Assembly: GCA_030248065.1 (NCBI GenBank) | Contig: JASAMV010002688.1 | Coordinates: 124,001-188,000, forward strand | Origin: Rhynchonema sp. JSB1_4 | Taxonomy: Eukaryota; Nematoda; Chromadorea; Monhysterida; Xyalidae | Direction: 5' to 3' | DNA: 64,000 nucleotides | Shown: piece by piece, positions 11,218 to 22,220 of the stretch | Numbering within the stretch: the stretch's first letter is position 1 | How the letters are laid out: every line of letters begins with the position of its first letter | Translations under genes and position numbers: made by a program | The notes under the pieces: model-generated | The model's database searches: none | What the model saw: the letters and a program-made list of their open reading frames with translations, nothing else | What the model was told of the DNA's origin: nothing

Positions 11218-14200
11218 ATGGGCCGTGATGGCAAACCCCCGGTGCGCGGCAAGACTTCGCCGTATGGATTTTTTGTCAAGGTATACCTACCTAATCGAGC
11301 ACTGTGTGTGAGGGAATCATTGGGATGCGCACAGTGGTGTCGTTGGGAAATCAAAAAGTCAGGATACCCAAAATCCAAAATCCAAAATTTTTGGATACCG
11401 GATACCCAAAATGAAAAATCTCGGATACCAGGGGGAGGGTTGCTCCCCAAAATAAAAAATCTCGGATACCCAGGGGGGGTTGTTCAAAAAAGGTCAATTT
11501 TTTAGAGGAAAATTGGTGTTGGAAGCGCAAAAAATGGTCATTTTTGAGGTTATGCTTGCGCCAGCAAGCGATTTTGCGCATTTTAGAGGTAAAAATGGGC
11601 GATTTTTACGGTTTTCGGAAAAATTTTAGGGTAGGATACCCCTGGACAAAAAGTCAGGATACCGGATACCCCTGGGTGAAAAAATCAAGATACCGGATAC
11701 TAGGGGGGTAACCCCCCCTTCCCCCCCAACGACACCACTGGATGCGCATAATCATTGCATAGTGCAACGACACACTATTTGTCGCTGTGAAGTGAAACGT
11801 GAACCGAGAGAACAGATTTGAAATGTGAAAATCGATTTGCAGATGTGCTACGAAGAGCACAAGAAGAAGTACCCGAATGAGAATGTACAAGTGACGGAAA
11901 TTTCGAAGAAATGCTCCGAGAAATGGAAGGTAATGACAAAACCGAAATGGAGTTGAGATTTTTACTTTTGCACAACGGCAAAAAAGCAAAAGCATTGACG
12001 TTTCATATTTCTTCGAAATCAGTTTTTTTGCTCACATTGCATTGGCGAAAGAAAAATTTCTGAAAACAATCGAAAACGAAAACGATTTTAACTTTTCCTC
12101 CAGACAATGACTGACGACGAGAAACGCCGATTTTTCGAATTGGCTCAGAAAGATGCCGAACGTTATCAGCAAGAAATGGCGCAATACGGAGGCGAAGATG
12201 CGTTCCGTAAACGCCGAAAGATCAAGAAGGACCCGAATGCGCCGAAGAGAGCGCTGTAAGTTCCAAATTAATTTTGGTTTGCGAAGTGGTTTCGAAATCG
12301 AAACTTATGTTAACAAATTACAAAAAAGCAGCTTTTTCAAGTGTATCTTCGGAGGCATTTTTTAAGATTCATTTCGTCTGAAGAAAGCGACTTTCAGCTC
12401 GGCATTCTTCTTCTTCTCGCAAGTGAAACGACCCGAGATCGTCCAGGCGCATCCCGAATGGAAGGTCGGCCCGGTGGCACAGGAGCTCGGGCGTCTCTGG
12501 AAGGCCATGTCGGACGACGAGAAGAAGATCTACGAAAACATGTCCACAAACGACAAAAGTCGATACGAACACGTGAGTTCTTCAATTGATTAACCACGTG
12601 CACAGTTCAGCCAGGGCCAGGGGTAAAGCGTACAGGATGCTGCAAACGCGTTATCTGCAAATTTGGTTGAATCTGTTGCAGTGGTGTCGTTGGGAAATCA
12701 AAAAGTCATGATGCCGGATACCCAAAATCCAAAATTTTCGGATACCGGATACCCAAAATGAAAAATCTCGGATACCAGGGGGGTTGCTCCCTGAAATAAA
12801 AAATCTCGGATACCCAGGGGGGGTTGTTCAAAAAAGGTCAATTTTTTAAGAGGAAAATCGAGCAAAATCGGTGTTGAAAGCGCAAAAAATGGTCATTTTG
12901 GGGGTTATGTTTGCGCCAGCAAGCGGTTTTGAACATTTTGGAGGTAAAATGGGCGATTTTTACGGTTTTCGAAAAATTTTTAGGGTAGGATACCCCTGGA
13001 CAAAAAGTCAGGATACCGGATACCCCTGGGTGAAAGAATCAAGATACCGGATACTAGGGGGGTAACCCCCCCCTTCCCCTACCCCAACGACACCACTGAT
13101 CTGTTGTCTGAAATTCTGCAATTGGACATCAAAGACCGGGAATTAATCAGCTGATCAAATTAAATGATGTAATCTCTTTTTTATCTTTGGAACCTGACGC
13201 GGTGAACAAGGAAACTTGATTTCCCATCCCATTGTCTTTTCCTGGCTTCATCTCTGTTTCAATGTGTATGAAAAGAACAATCGACCAAAAACTGAACAAC
13301 CAAACCAATAAGTTAACGTGTCGTGTCGTGTGAAACCAGAATTCCACGTGAATGTGCCCAATTCGTTCATTGTGTCGTTATGCGAATGTGCCGAATTGCA
13401 GGAGATGCGTGACTACAAAGCCGGTCGCAAGCCGAATCCGTCAGCTCCAGCGCACGATGGCGCGTTCAACGCGGCCGCCGTCCAGCCACAACAGCTGGTG
13501 GCATCGTCATCCGCCGCCATGCCGCCGCAACGACAAATGACCGCGCCACAGCCGCAGGGCATGCCGCAACAGGTCGGCATGGTGAGCTGCACAACATTTT
13601 TGTCTGCTTCTTGGTTTGCTGTTCTCGTTTTCAGCGTGGGATGGTGAATGCTATTCGTGCATGACGGCAGTGTAGTGCCTGGTCCGGCGGGCAAATTAGT
13701 GTACCTCCCTATTTTTTCGGAGGGGACATTAGTGTACCTCCCTCTGGAGGGGAACGGGGAAGACCCAAATTCAGGAAAAGTCACTTTTTTGAGGTAGAAA
13801 ATTTCACCTGTTTTTTCTCCTTTTTCGAAAACTTCATAAACGACATTTTGGCGGCTTTTGACAACATTGACCTAAAAGTGCCTATTTTAGGCAAAATTGG
13901 GGAAATTAGTGTACCCGCCGGAGGAGAAATTAGTGTACTTTGGTCGGGAAAATTAGTGTATTGATACCTTAGGGGAGGACGCCCAGGAACTACGCTGCAT
14001 GATAGACATTGGGTATTGAAAAAAATATCTCAGAGTCGTGCGACATCATACACAATAAGATAATTCCACATCCATAAATCCAAACAGTACGATTCACATC
14101 ACATACGTGCATGTTCACATGTGTTGTTGGGTGGAATTTTCGAAACGGTGTGAAGGTCAGTTGGGCGTAAAGGTCGGTGTAAAGTTCGGTCGAAAGCTTG

Positions 14201-17200
14201 CTCGGCGTAGCTCGGTGTAAACGTGAAACATTGCCTGTTATTAACGTGGAATGTTTCAAGTTTACACCGAGGTCTATCACACTGAGCTGTCGACCGAGCT
14301 TTCCACCGACCTTTACACCCAACCATACCTGGCCAGATAGCGGTGCGGTCAGTACTTAAGAGCGGTGCGGTCGGTGGAGCGCGATGTGCAACCCCTTTTT
14401 CGGTGGAGCGCGAAGTTTTTTTGTGGAGCGCGAAGTTTACTCGAACCGTTTTTGTGGAGCGCCATGTTTTTTTGTGGAGCGTCATGTTTTTTTGTGGAGC
14501 GCCATGTTTTTTGTGGAGCGCGATGTTTTTTGTGGAGCGCCATGTTTTTTGTGGAGCGCCATGTTTTGTTGTGGAGCGCCATGTTTTTTGTGGAGCGCCA
14601 AGTTTTTCGCGCCAGCGCAAGCTCACAGGGGAGCGCCAAGTTTAAAGAGGCGCGTCAAGTTTGAGAGTACCGCCGAGAGGAGCTCGAAGTTTAGGGAGGA
14701 GCCTCATGTTCATGAGAGGAGCGCCAAGTTCGTTCTCTGGTGTGGAGCGCGAAGTTTTATTGCCTATAGAGACTTTATGTGCTGGCCGAAACATGCGTGG
14801 AGCCCAAAGTTTGACTAAAAGTTGCTGCCGGCAACACGAGAGGCGCCCGATGTGCGCTCGACCAAACTAGTGGAGCGCCAAGTTCGTAATTTCGTAACTC
14901 GCTTAAAAAGGCTTCTTTTGGCATTTTGAAATCAGTTCTGGAACCGACTGGTTCATATGTACCTTGTGTTATTAAACTAGGAGGTATCGCGATACCATTC
15001 CATCGCCGATACGGGAACCCAAAAAGTGACCCTATCAACCGGTGGACACCGACGACCGGGTCACCTTTGGAAGACCACTCCCTATATATACGCAAATGGC
15101 GAAACATTTTTGGCTGTTGTTGTCATTATGTGAATGAATAAAAAATTGCAATTGAGCGATTGCGTGAGAGAATACCGACCGTATCCGGTCGCACCCGTCA
15201 ACAGGAGTCATGTGGGAGGAGCCTGATGTGCACAAACATTGTGGGTGGAGCCTGATGTGCACAGCGTCGTTGTTTGATCAGCACATGGGCCTTCGGCGCA
15301 TTACCCTGCCATTGAGTCAACGAGAGTTTGTCTAGTGGCGCCCAAGGTTGGACCAAAAGTTGCGGCCGGCGAAACGAGAGGCGCCCGACGTACGCTCGAC
15401 CACCTCGGTGGAGCGCCAAGTTCGCAATTACATAACTCGCTTAAAAAGCTCCTTTCATCATTTTGAAATCAGTTCTGGAACCGACTGGTTCATGCGTGCT
15501 TTGTAGTTTCATAGTAAAAGGTATCCCGACGCCATTGCATCGCAAAAACAGTAACCCAAAAAGTGACCCGATCGACCGGCGGACACCGACGACCGGGTCA
15601 CCTTTGGATGACCACCCCTATATATACGCAAATGGCGAAACATTTTTGACTTTTATTGTGATTGAGCGAGTGAATAAAAAAATATAATTGGGCGATTGCG
15701 TGAGAGAATACCGGCTAAACTCGGCCAACGGCAGCCATGTGGGAGGAGCCCGATGTGCACAAACATTGTGGGTGGAGCCTGATGTGAGTATCTTGAGTGA
15801 GTATCTGTGAGTACTAGTAAAACAGGAAGACGTATGTATGTAAAATATGCATGTATATGTATGTATGTGGCCCCCTCCCTCGGTGGCTCGGTTCAATTTT
15901 CACGGGCAGTTCAATTTTGGGTATGCTAACGGGTTTTCGAATAGCCCATGGTGCGCGAGTGCGAAGCATTAGACGGGGCCGTGCCTACGGCCTGAACAAT
16001 AATGTGAAGCCATTTCTGCTGGCTGGCTGGCAGTTGTGTACGTCGCGCTCCACCCGGCTGACGGCAGCAGTCCAATTCTGGTCAAACTACTACGCTGTGC
16101 ACATCAGGCTCCACCCACAATGTTTGTGCACAACGGGCTCCACCCACAATGTTTGTGCACATCAGGCTCCACCCACAATGTTTGTGACCTCGGGCTCCTC
16201 CCACATTTCTGCCGCTGGCCGAATTTAGCCGGTATTCTCTCACGCAATCGCCCAATTATATATTTTTATTCACTCGCTCAATGACAACCAGTGTTCGAAC
16301 GGGATCCCGATCCCGATCCCGGGATCCCGGGCCCTTTTTCTGATCCCGATCCCGATCCCGTCATTTTGAAAAAGTCAATCCCGATCCCGATCCCGCCCAA
16401 AAAAGCACCGGGATCGGGATTAAGGGATTTGAGGGATTTGAGAACAAAAGTAAAAAAATAATGCAGTCATAATTCGCCAAGCTGTTGTAAGGGAGCGGCC
16501 ATGCAAACGCGGCCGCGAGTCGCGGGTCAGAAAAATATTCTATATGTCCAACAACCGCTTCGCGTTTGCATGGCCGCACTTGCGGGTCGCGGTTTGCGGC
16601 CACTTGAAACATTTGTTTGGCTGCAACACACAAAAATTAACCAATCAGCGTCGAGCGAACGTCGCAGACTGCCGTAGCACAGCGCTGATTGGTTCATTTT
16701 TGTGTGTAATGGCTGAATAAATGTTTCAAGTGACCCGCAAACCGCGACCCGCAAGTGCAGCCATGCAAACGCTGGACATTGGACATAGAGTTATTGCTGA
16801 CCGGCGGACCACAACCGTGTTTGCATGGCCGCGCCCCGAAGAGGTGCTCGACGGCTGATTCCAAGCGTGATGAAACCGCAAGCACCACCAATCGCGAACA
16901 CGTCGAGCTAGAACTGAACGGTTACACAAAGTTGCATCGAACGAAGGGACTCAGTTTCGAGGAAATGATGTCATGGTGGGCAACAAATGAGACAAAGTTT
17001 CCGCGACTGGCACGTCTAGCTTCCAAATATCTAAACGCTCCGCCTACGAGCCTGCCTTCTGAACAGCTCTTTTCCAGTGCACCTCATTTGTTTGATGACA
17101 AAAGATACTGCTTGAAACCAGAAAATGGTGAAATGCTTGTCTTTTTGTCAAAGGCTTTGCCATTGATAGACAACAATTAGGATCTTTGAACTTATTATCA

Positions 17201-18298
17201 TCAGCTATTCTCGATTTTCAATCGGCTTTAATCACTATTCCGGGTGTTTATCCATGTGTGATAACCATGTTTCATGGTTGTCTGTGACATTAACTTGCAT
17301 CTTTTGCATATTAACATATGCATATGCATATCAACAGCTATCTTTTGGACTATCTGGTCAATCCCGATCCCGATCCCGGGATCCCGGGTTTTCAAAACCG
17401 GGATCCCGATCCCGATCCCGATCCCGACACTTTCTTGATCCCAATCCCGATCCCGGGATTAAAAATGAATCCCGTTCGAACACTGATGACAACAACAGCC
17501 AAAAATGTTTCGCCATTTGCGTATATATAGGGAGTGGTCTTCTAAAGGTGACCCGGTCGTCGGTGTCCACCGGTTGACAGGGTCACTTTTTGGGTTCCCG
17601 TATCGGCGATGGAATGGCATCGCGATACCTCCTAGTTTGATAATACAAGGTACATATGAACCAGTCGGTTCCAGAACTGATTTCAAAATGCCAAAAGAAG
17701 CCTTTTTAAGCGAGTTACGAAATTACGAACTTGGCGCTCCACTGGTGTGGTCAAGCGCACATCGGGCGCCTCTCGTGTTGCCGGCAGCAACTTTTAGTCA
17801 AACTTTGGGCTCCACGCATGTTTCGGCCAGCACATAAAGTCTCTATAGGCAATAAAACTTCGCGCTCCACACCAGAGAACGAACTTGGAGCTCCTCTCAT
17901 GAACATGAGGCTCCTCCCTAAACTTCGAGCTCCTCTCGGCGGTACTCTCAAACTTGACGCGCCTCTTTAAACTTGGCGCTCCCCTGTGAAAAAACATGGC
18001 GCTCCACAACAAAACATGGCGCTCCACAAAAAAACATGGCGCTCCACAAAAAACATGGCGCTCCACAAAAAAACATGGCGCTCCACAAAAACGGTTCGAG
18101 TAAACTTCGCGCTCCACAAAAAAACTTCGCGCTCCACTGAAAAAGGGGTTGCACATCGCGCTCCACAACCGCACCGCTATCTGGCCAGGTATGCACCCAA
18201 CTGACCTTTACACCGTTTCGAAAATATCACCCGTTGTGTTGCAGCAAATGCCAGCGCAAATGATGCAGCGTATGCCAGCGATGCCGCCTCAACAAATG
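11218..18298 (+). CDS. Two-HMG-box chromatin protein (HMG-1.2 / DSP1 / HMGB type), 3' end not resolved
   Basis: Six exons are 11218-11280, 11843-11929, 12104-12255, 12398-12572, 13402-13581 and 18245-18298, all GT-AG and in phase. The N-terminus reads GRDGKPPVRGKTSPYGFFVK, and box A continues through CYEEHKKKYPNENVQVTEIS. A basic linker (RKRRKIKKDPNAPKRALSAF) leads into box B, FFSQVKRPEIVQAHPEWKVG. The match to C. elegans HMG-1.2 is very close. Such proteins bend DNA and work in the nucleus as transcriptional cofactors. Exons 5 and 6 encode a Gln/Met/Pro-rich tail (MPPQRQM, MMQRMPAMPPQQM) instead of the usual acidic tail. Exon 6 ends ATG before a good donor, GTGAGC. Reading through it reaches a stop at 18349, so exon 6 may be terminal or more exons may follow. 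Introns 1, 4 and 5 hold transposons; intron 5 is 4.7 kb. Confidence 0.92.
11332..11740. mobile_element. hAT MITE, copy 1, in HMG intron 1
   Basis: This 409-bp element starts CAGTGGTGTCGTTGGG and ends with the exact inverse, CCCAACGACACCACTG. The 8-bp target duplication GATGCGCA is perfect at 11324-11331 and 11741-11748. The interior consists of GGATACC-type short repeats and has no transposase. Copy 2 at 12679-13098 shares both ends and most of the interior. Confidence 0.95.
12679..13098. mobile_element. hAT MITE, copy 2, in HMG intron 4
   Basis: This 420-bp sister of the element at 11332-11740 lies in the same orientation with the same 16-base termini. A different but perfect 8-bp target duplication, ATCTGTTG, sits at 12671-12678 and 13099-13106. 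The different duplications show two independent insertions into the same gene rather than a local duplication of the gene. Confidence 0.95.
13668..13997. mobile_element. hAT-like MITE in HMG intron 5
   Basis: This 330-bp element has ends CAGTGTAGTGCCTGG and the near-inverse CCAGGAACTACGCTG. The 8-bp flanks CATGACGG and CATGATAG agree at 6 of 8 bases, fitting an old hAT duplication. The interior repeats AATTAGTGTACCTCC and GGGAAAATTAGTGTA. A relative with the same left end lies at 47411 in a neurobeachin intron. Confidence 0.75.
14440..14610. repeat. Tandem array of a 19-20 bp unit in the foldback left arm
   Basis: About eight head-to-tail units of GTGGAGCGCCATGTTTTTT, with T-run length varying between units. 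The inverted partner array at about 17988-18125 has fewer units, so the arms have changed in copy number since insertion. Confidence 0.85.
16497..16835. mobile_element. Small palindromic element inside the hAT remnant (fourth level)
   Basis: Arms of about 150 bp face each other around 16665. The outer ends are GCGGCCATGCAAAC and its inverse, and inner blocks such as ACACAAAAATTAACCAATCA pair with TGATTGGTTCATTTTTGTGT. It could fold into a long hairpin. I see no clear target duplication. It separates the hAT left end from the surviving transposase code. Confidence 0.7.
16835..17180 (+). pseudogene. hAT transposase C-terminal fragment (dimerisation region)
   Basis: The frame (open from 16755) reads EHVELELNGYTKLH, then FEEMMSWWATNETKFPRLARLA, then TSLPSEQLFSSA, closing with MLVFLSKALPLIDNN and a stop. 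The WW, the PSEQLFS block and the leucine-rich end are marks of the hAT C-terminal dimerisation domain. The BED zinc finger and the catalytic region are absent, and the first residues of the open frame come from the inserted palindrome. It cannot encode an active transposase. Confidence 0.9.
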
Positions 18299-18376
18299 GT
18301 GAGCGCTGTGGCGGGCAGATTGGATCTGGACCGTTTTTCATTCAGTTAAAATTAATGATCAGTTTTTGTAGACCCT

Positions 18377-18998
18377 TAAAGGGATAGTCCCACTCAGACA
18401 TAAATTGGTTTCTCAAAAACTTGCCCTTGATCATGATGGTATGGTACCTGAATCCTGCACACGAACTTCAGGTTATGAGTTATGGAGAACAGAACGCCGA
18501 AGTTCCGGGTCTACTCTCAGTGGTTTGACCATCTGAAAATCAGTCAAAAACAGGGGTGATCTGAAAGAAGTGCAAAAGCGTTGATATTTGATCGTTCTAA
18601 AAATTTAAAAAACTACAGAAGCTCACAAGCTGGTCATATTGAGCTCAAAACTAACAAAAAACTGAGCACTCCAAGTTCCAACCCTGCTTTCAAGCGCACA
18701 ACTGAGATATTAGGAGTGTTTCACACGCTCATATTAAACATGACCAGCAAACATAGTTTTGATGTGTTGAGTTTGTAATTTGCGATCAAATAGCTTGATT
18801 TTTGCACTTTTTTTCAGATTACTTCTTTTTTTGGCTGATTTTCACGTGGACAAGCCGTTTAGCGTTTGTTCGGAACTTCGGCGTTCCACAACTCGTTCCG
18901 GAAGTTTGGGCGCATGGATCAGATACCGTTCCGAGGTCCTCCCTCAAGGGCAACTTTTTGAGACCAACTTGTAACCTGAGTGAGACTACTTTTTGATG
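18377..18998. mobile_element. Long palindromic (foldback) element 3' of the HMG gene
   Basis: Two arms of roughly 300 bp are inverted copies. GATAGTCCCACTCAG at about 18381 pairs with CTGAGTGAGACTAC at about 18978, CTCAAAAACTTGCCCTTGA pairs with TCAAGGGCAACTTTTTGAG, and GATCTGAAAGAAGTGCAAAA has its diverged inverse near 18805. The copies have diverged, so the insertion is old. I could not define a target duplication. If HMG exon 6 is not the last exon, this lies inside an intron. Confidence 0.75.
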
Positions 18999-18999
18999 T

Positions 19000-21900
19000 A
19001 GTTGGGGGTATGTGGGTTAATACACCCACAGAGATACCCGGGTCAGCTATCTATGTCTACCGAGCTGGCCCCTACGGCTATCTATGTCTACCACCCGGAC
19101 CAACTGCATCACTGCGTTAGACTGCCCCTTTTGCTAGCTGGTCAAGGCCTTGTAGTCAGCTTTTATCATGTGTAATCACCACGAAAGGTGGTCTAACATT
19201 TCGTCAATGGCCCGGGGTATCACACTCAACAATTTATTCGTATTTGAAAGTGGCGTAATATGTTGAGGATTTGTGAGCACATATGAGTGTACATACTCAT
19301 TTATCCGTTTTTCTTCAGCCACCACTTTAGTCGCCTATAATTGCAACCTGTGACGTTTTGGGTGACGCAACACGGCAACATCAGCTGTTTTTGTCCGGTT
19401 ATGTTCAACTGTTTAAACAATACCGCTGTTTTAACGGTCTTATGTATGATTGAATGTTTGTACGTACGTACCTTACAATGCTACTTCGCGATTTTAAAAC
19501 TGGAAAACGTGTTTGTTCGTGTGTTCTCTCTCTCTCGTTCGTCCATACATTCTCACTCTTGTGTGCATGTGTATCTGATGTTTCATTTGACAAGTCAATT
19601 TTTGGCAGGACTTGTTAGATTTGTTTGGCTTGGTGTGTTCTTCGTTTTTTCTCAACAAAATACAGTCGTAGCTGTAACTTTATAGATGCAGGTTTTTCGT
19701 CATAGTGAGAATTCACACCTGTTGTTCTAAAAAAACATTAGCGCGCGAAATTTGCGTTTTTTGGTGTCAAAAATGCTTGTTGTTTGTTGCTATTTTACTA
19801 CGCCGAAGTCTAACATGTCACTTCTCCTTTCTTCTTCAGTTTTTTTTTGTCCGGGCATTGGCTGAAAACTAGCAAGTATTCTATGGAATCATTGCCAGTG
19901 ATCAAGATCGTTATGGAGCCAGCCTTGCTGAGTTTTAGATGTGCACATAGCTGCCGAAGAACCAGTTCTTTATATTTTTTGGGGAGAAAAAACGAAAAAC
20001 AAATAAAGAACGGTGGTGTATAAGCTTAAGGAACCCAAACAAGCATTTTGGGGAGTAATTACAGCGGCTTTGACCGTGAGGGATTTTGAAAAGTTTTCCC
20101 CTACTCCGAAAAAAGCCCATCGACCCGCGTCGACTTGGCTTTCATTTCTTTTCCATGCCCTAAGAACGCTGAACAAAAAATTTTTCGGTTTTTGTCTGAA
20201 AACCCGTTTTTTTTCACGCGGCAACTATAGATATGCATATCTCGAACAGCCAGCACAAGTCCGACCGAATATTCCATTGCCCTTTTTAATTGCTAAAACT
20301 GGCAAATGTGACTATCTCTTTTAGTGGAAGCATTTTGTTGTAGACCTCTTCTGCTCCTTTGACGTCTTTGCTTCTTTTTGGCCTCGCATCCCTCTATCTC
20401 TCGACTTTTCACCGATCCAAAAAACTTTACCCCTGAAGCCGTTCATCCAAACTTTAATGTACTTTGTTGTACACAACTTGCTTGAACTTTTGGTCGTTTT
20501 TTACGTACTACGTTTGTTAGACGGGTCTATTGTTATGAATTTGTTTTGTCACCTAGCTGTTTTTTACATTTCATCGCGCAGGAGTTTGTGACAGGAACGT
20601 TTACGCGATGTTCAGTTTTTACAATATGCCTCATTCTGCAAATATATTGTTTTCGATCTTGGAAAATTATCATGCCAGACCTAATCCTGTTAAGACCTGC
20701 TGTCATTAGGTTCCATTCATACGCGGCTGATGTGCAGTCATCGTGAAACATCGGCAAGCCAATTCACACGCTTTGCGTTGAAAATACACGAAATTGTTTA
20801 TTCATGCATTGGTGTCATGATGTGAACTTGGTTCGATGATGTTTCATATTTTTAGCCCCTTGAACGTTATTGGCCAAGAACCTAGGTACCTTGTGAACTT
20901 CATGGCTGCATGAAATTTAACAAAACACTCCGATGTGCTGGTGGTGTGTTGTCCAGCATCAGAAGGCACCGAAGTCAGTGTTGGTCTTCAGCTATTTTTT
21001 TATTCGTTTCTCTGATTTCTGTGCGGGCTCACAGAAAATCAGACCCTCAATTTGCAAACTGGTAGTTACGGACATATGCCTCCCAGTGTGGATAACGTAG
21101 GCACACGTGTTGATACTGGAGGAGGCTACATCCGTAATTCTCAGGTTGTGTCCTGGAACATTGAGCATGCTTACTGTGAACCACCTAACCATTGATGGAG
21201 TTGAAGTTCTGAAAAGCACTCTATTTTGTAGTACCATTCTGTGTTGTCCACTTATGGTTTCGATTCAACCAAACCTGTAATCAACCTATAACTTTCGTAT
21301 CTTTATCGGTTTCAATCGTACCATTGCAACTCAATAATTTCCTTGCATTGTAATCCTTCAACCGATTTGTTTTCCCGGGACCGTTGTGTATGTACCTGTG
21401 TATGGTACGTTTCAGTTCAGCGGTTAACATCGACCTTACGCCGTCTATACAGAAACAATTACATTATGTATGTTACATAACATTTTGTTAGTTTCCGTTC
21501 AATTTGTCCCATTGCATACAAAGTGATTTTGTGCTTTGTTTTGATTATTATTTGCATGTTAAAACTGTGGTCGAAATAAAAAAACGAAAATGATCTGCAT
21601 TTTGGGCTTGTTGTCTGTTAAGAAATCACATTTTTATGATGAAACTACGAATTATACAGTCGTATGTATACACGTACACAAAGGTAGGTAGTGTAAATAT
21701 AATCTCAAAAATAAATTTTTCAAACCGGAAACGCACAATGAGAAGAGATGCCGATATATGTGAAAAATGAAATGGACCGAACAGAAATGGCCCGAACCCT
21801 GATTCAGCAATGGGGGACAGACAGTTGGAACAACTGAGAAGACAGCTGGACAAAAGACAGCTTGTTTCTTGTATACTACGCTTGGACTGGCATATGAAAA

Positions 21901-22013
21901 CTGATTGTTGATATTTTTTAATTTTTGAGGTTTTTGCACAGTTGTGTATTGTTCGTGTTTTCCTCCACAGTCGCTGCAACCGTCACCCCGTCCTTTTACG
22001 TGATTTATTTTGG
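19000..22013. other. No supported gene
   Basis: About 3 kb of AT-rich DNA. Short frames exist but none has family similarity or a coherent exon chain. It could hold the last exon of the HMG gene, but I see no Gln/Met-rich continuation. One exact TGATGTTTCA lies at 20837-20846, and TGAAACATCG at 20744. Confidence 0.4.
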
Positions 22014-22019
22014 CCGGTA
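22014..22019 (-). terminator. Candidate poly(A) signal of the ODR-2-like gene
   Basis: AATAAA on the minus strand, about 200 bp after the ODR-2-like stop codon, at a plausible distance for a 3' UTR. Confidence 0.4.
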
Positions 22020-22220
22020 TCAAAATTGGTGATTGAATCGGACCGAAGATGAGCCGAATTCTTTGTTTCTCAACTGTTTGGGAACAACAACCTTGACCTC
22101 TGGTTGAAATTATCAACAGCACGCCGAGTGCTCAAGAAAACACCACGCAACAATAGCTGATCAGATCCGATCCAATCAACGAGTTTGATTGCGGCGGCGC
22201 AATATCACCGCGAACGGATG

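Larger units (their letters stand above)
16289..17485. mobile_element. hAT element remnant with transposase C-terminus (third level)
   Basis: This 1197-bp element starts CAGTGTTCGAACGGGAT and ends with the near-inverse ATCCCGTTCGAACACTG. It is flanked by a perfect 8-bp duplication ATGACAAC at 16281-16288 and 17486-17493. Both subterminal zones are arrays of GATCCC, the kind of repeated motif that hAT transposases bind. It is inserted in the right arm of the foldback element. It keeps only the last part of a transposase gene (16835-17180) and is itself interrupted by a palindrome at 16497-16835. Confidence 0.94.
14324..18193. mobile_element. Foldback element with very long inverted arms, 8-bp target duplication (second level)
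   Basis: The element starts CATACCTGGCCAGATAGCGG and ends with its inverse. A perfect 8-bp duplication CACCCAAC flanks it at 14316-14323 and 18194-18201, consistent with hAT-type integration. The left arm (14324 to about 15260) and the right arm (about 16090-16288 continuing at 17486-18193) are long inverted copies. Each arm carries a tandem array of a 19-20 base unit, TTTTTTGTGGAGCGCCATG, with about eight units on the left and five on the right. A segment at 14926-15130 is repeated directly at about 15463-15680. I see no transposase of its own. The mirrored open frames in the arms are by-products of the repeat. Confidence 0.9.
14129..18232. mobile_element. MITE split by a later 3.9-kb insertion (outermost level of the nest)
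   Basis: The left part (14129-14323) starts GGGTGGAATTTTCGAAAC, and the right part (18202-18232) ends GTTTCGAAAATATCACCC. Joined across the inner element they make a palindromic element of about 226 bp, like the intact copy at 40295-40520. The break falls exactly at the 8-bp duplication CACCCAAC created by the inner element. The right terminus lies only 12 bases before HMG exon 6. Confidence 0.85.

Noticed and set aside
14099..14818. Repetitive frames rich in WRSTKNMAL or VERHVFCGA
   Set aside because: They are translations of the 19-20 bp tandem arrays in the foldback arms and recur mirrored at 17794-18204.
14775..17837. Two nearly identical 110-codon frames on opposite strands
   Set aside because: They are the two inverted arms of the foldback element, not a gene pair. 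No transposase or host domain is recognisable.
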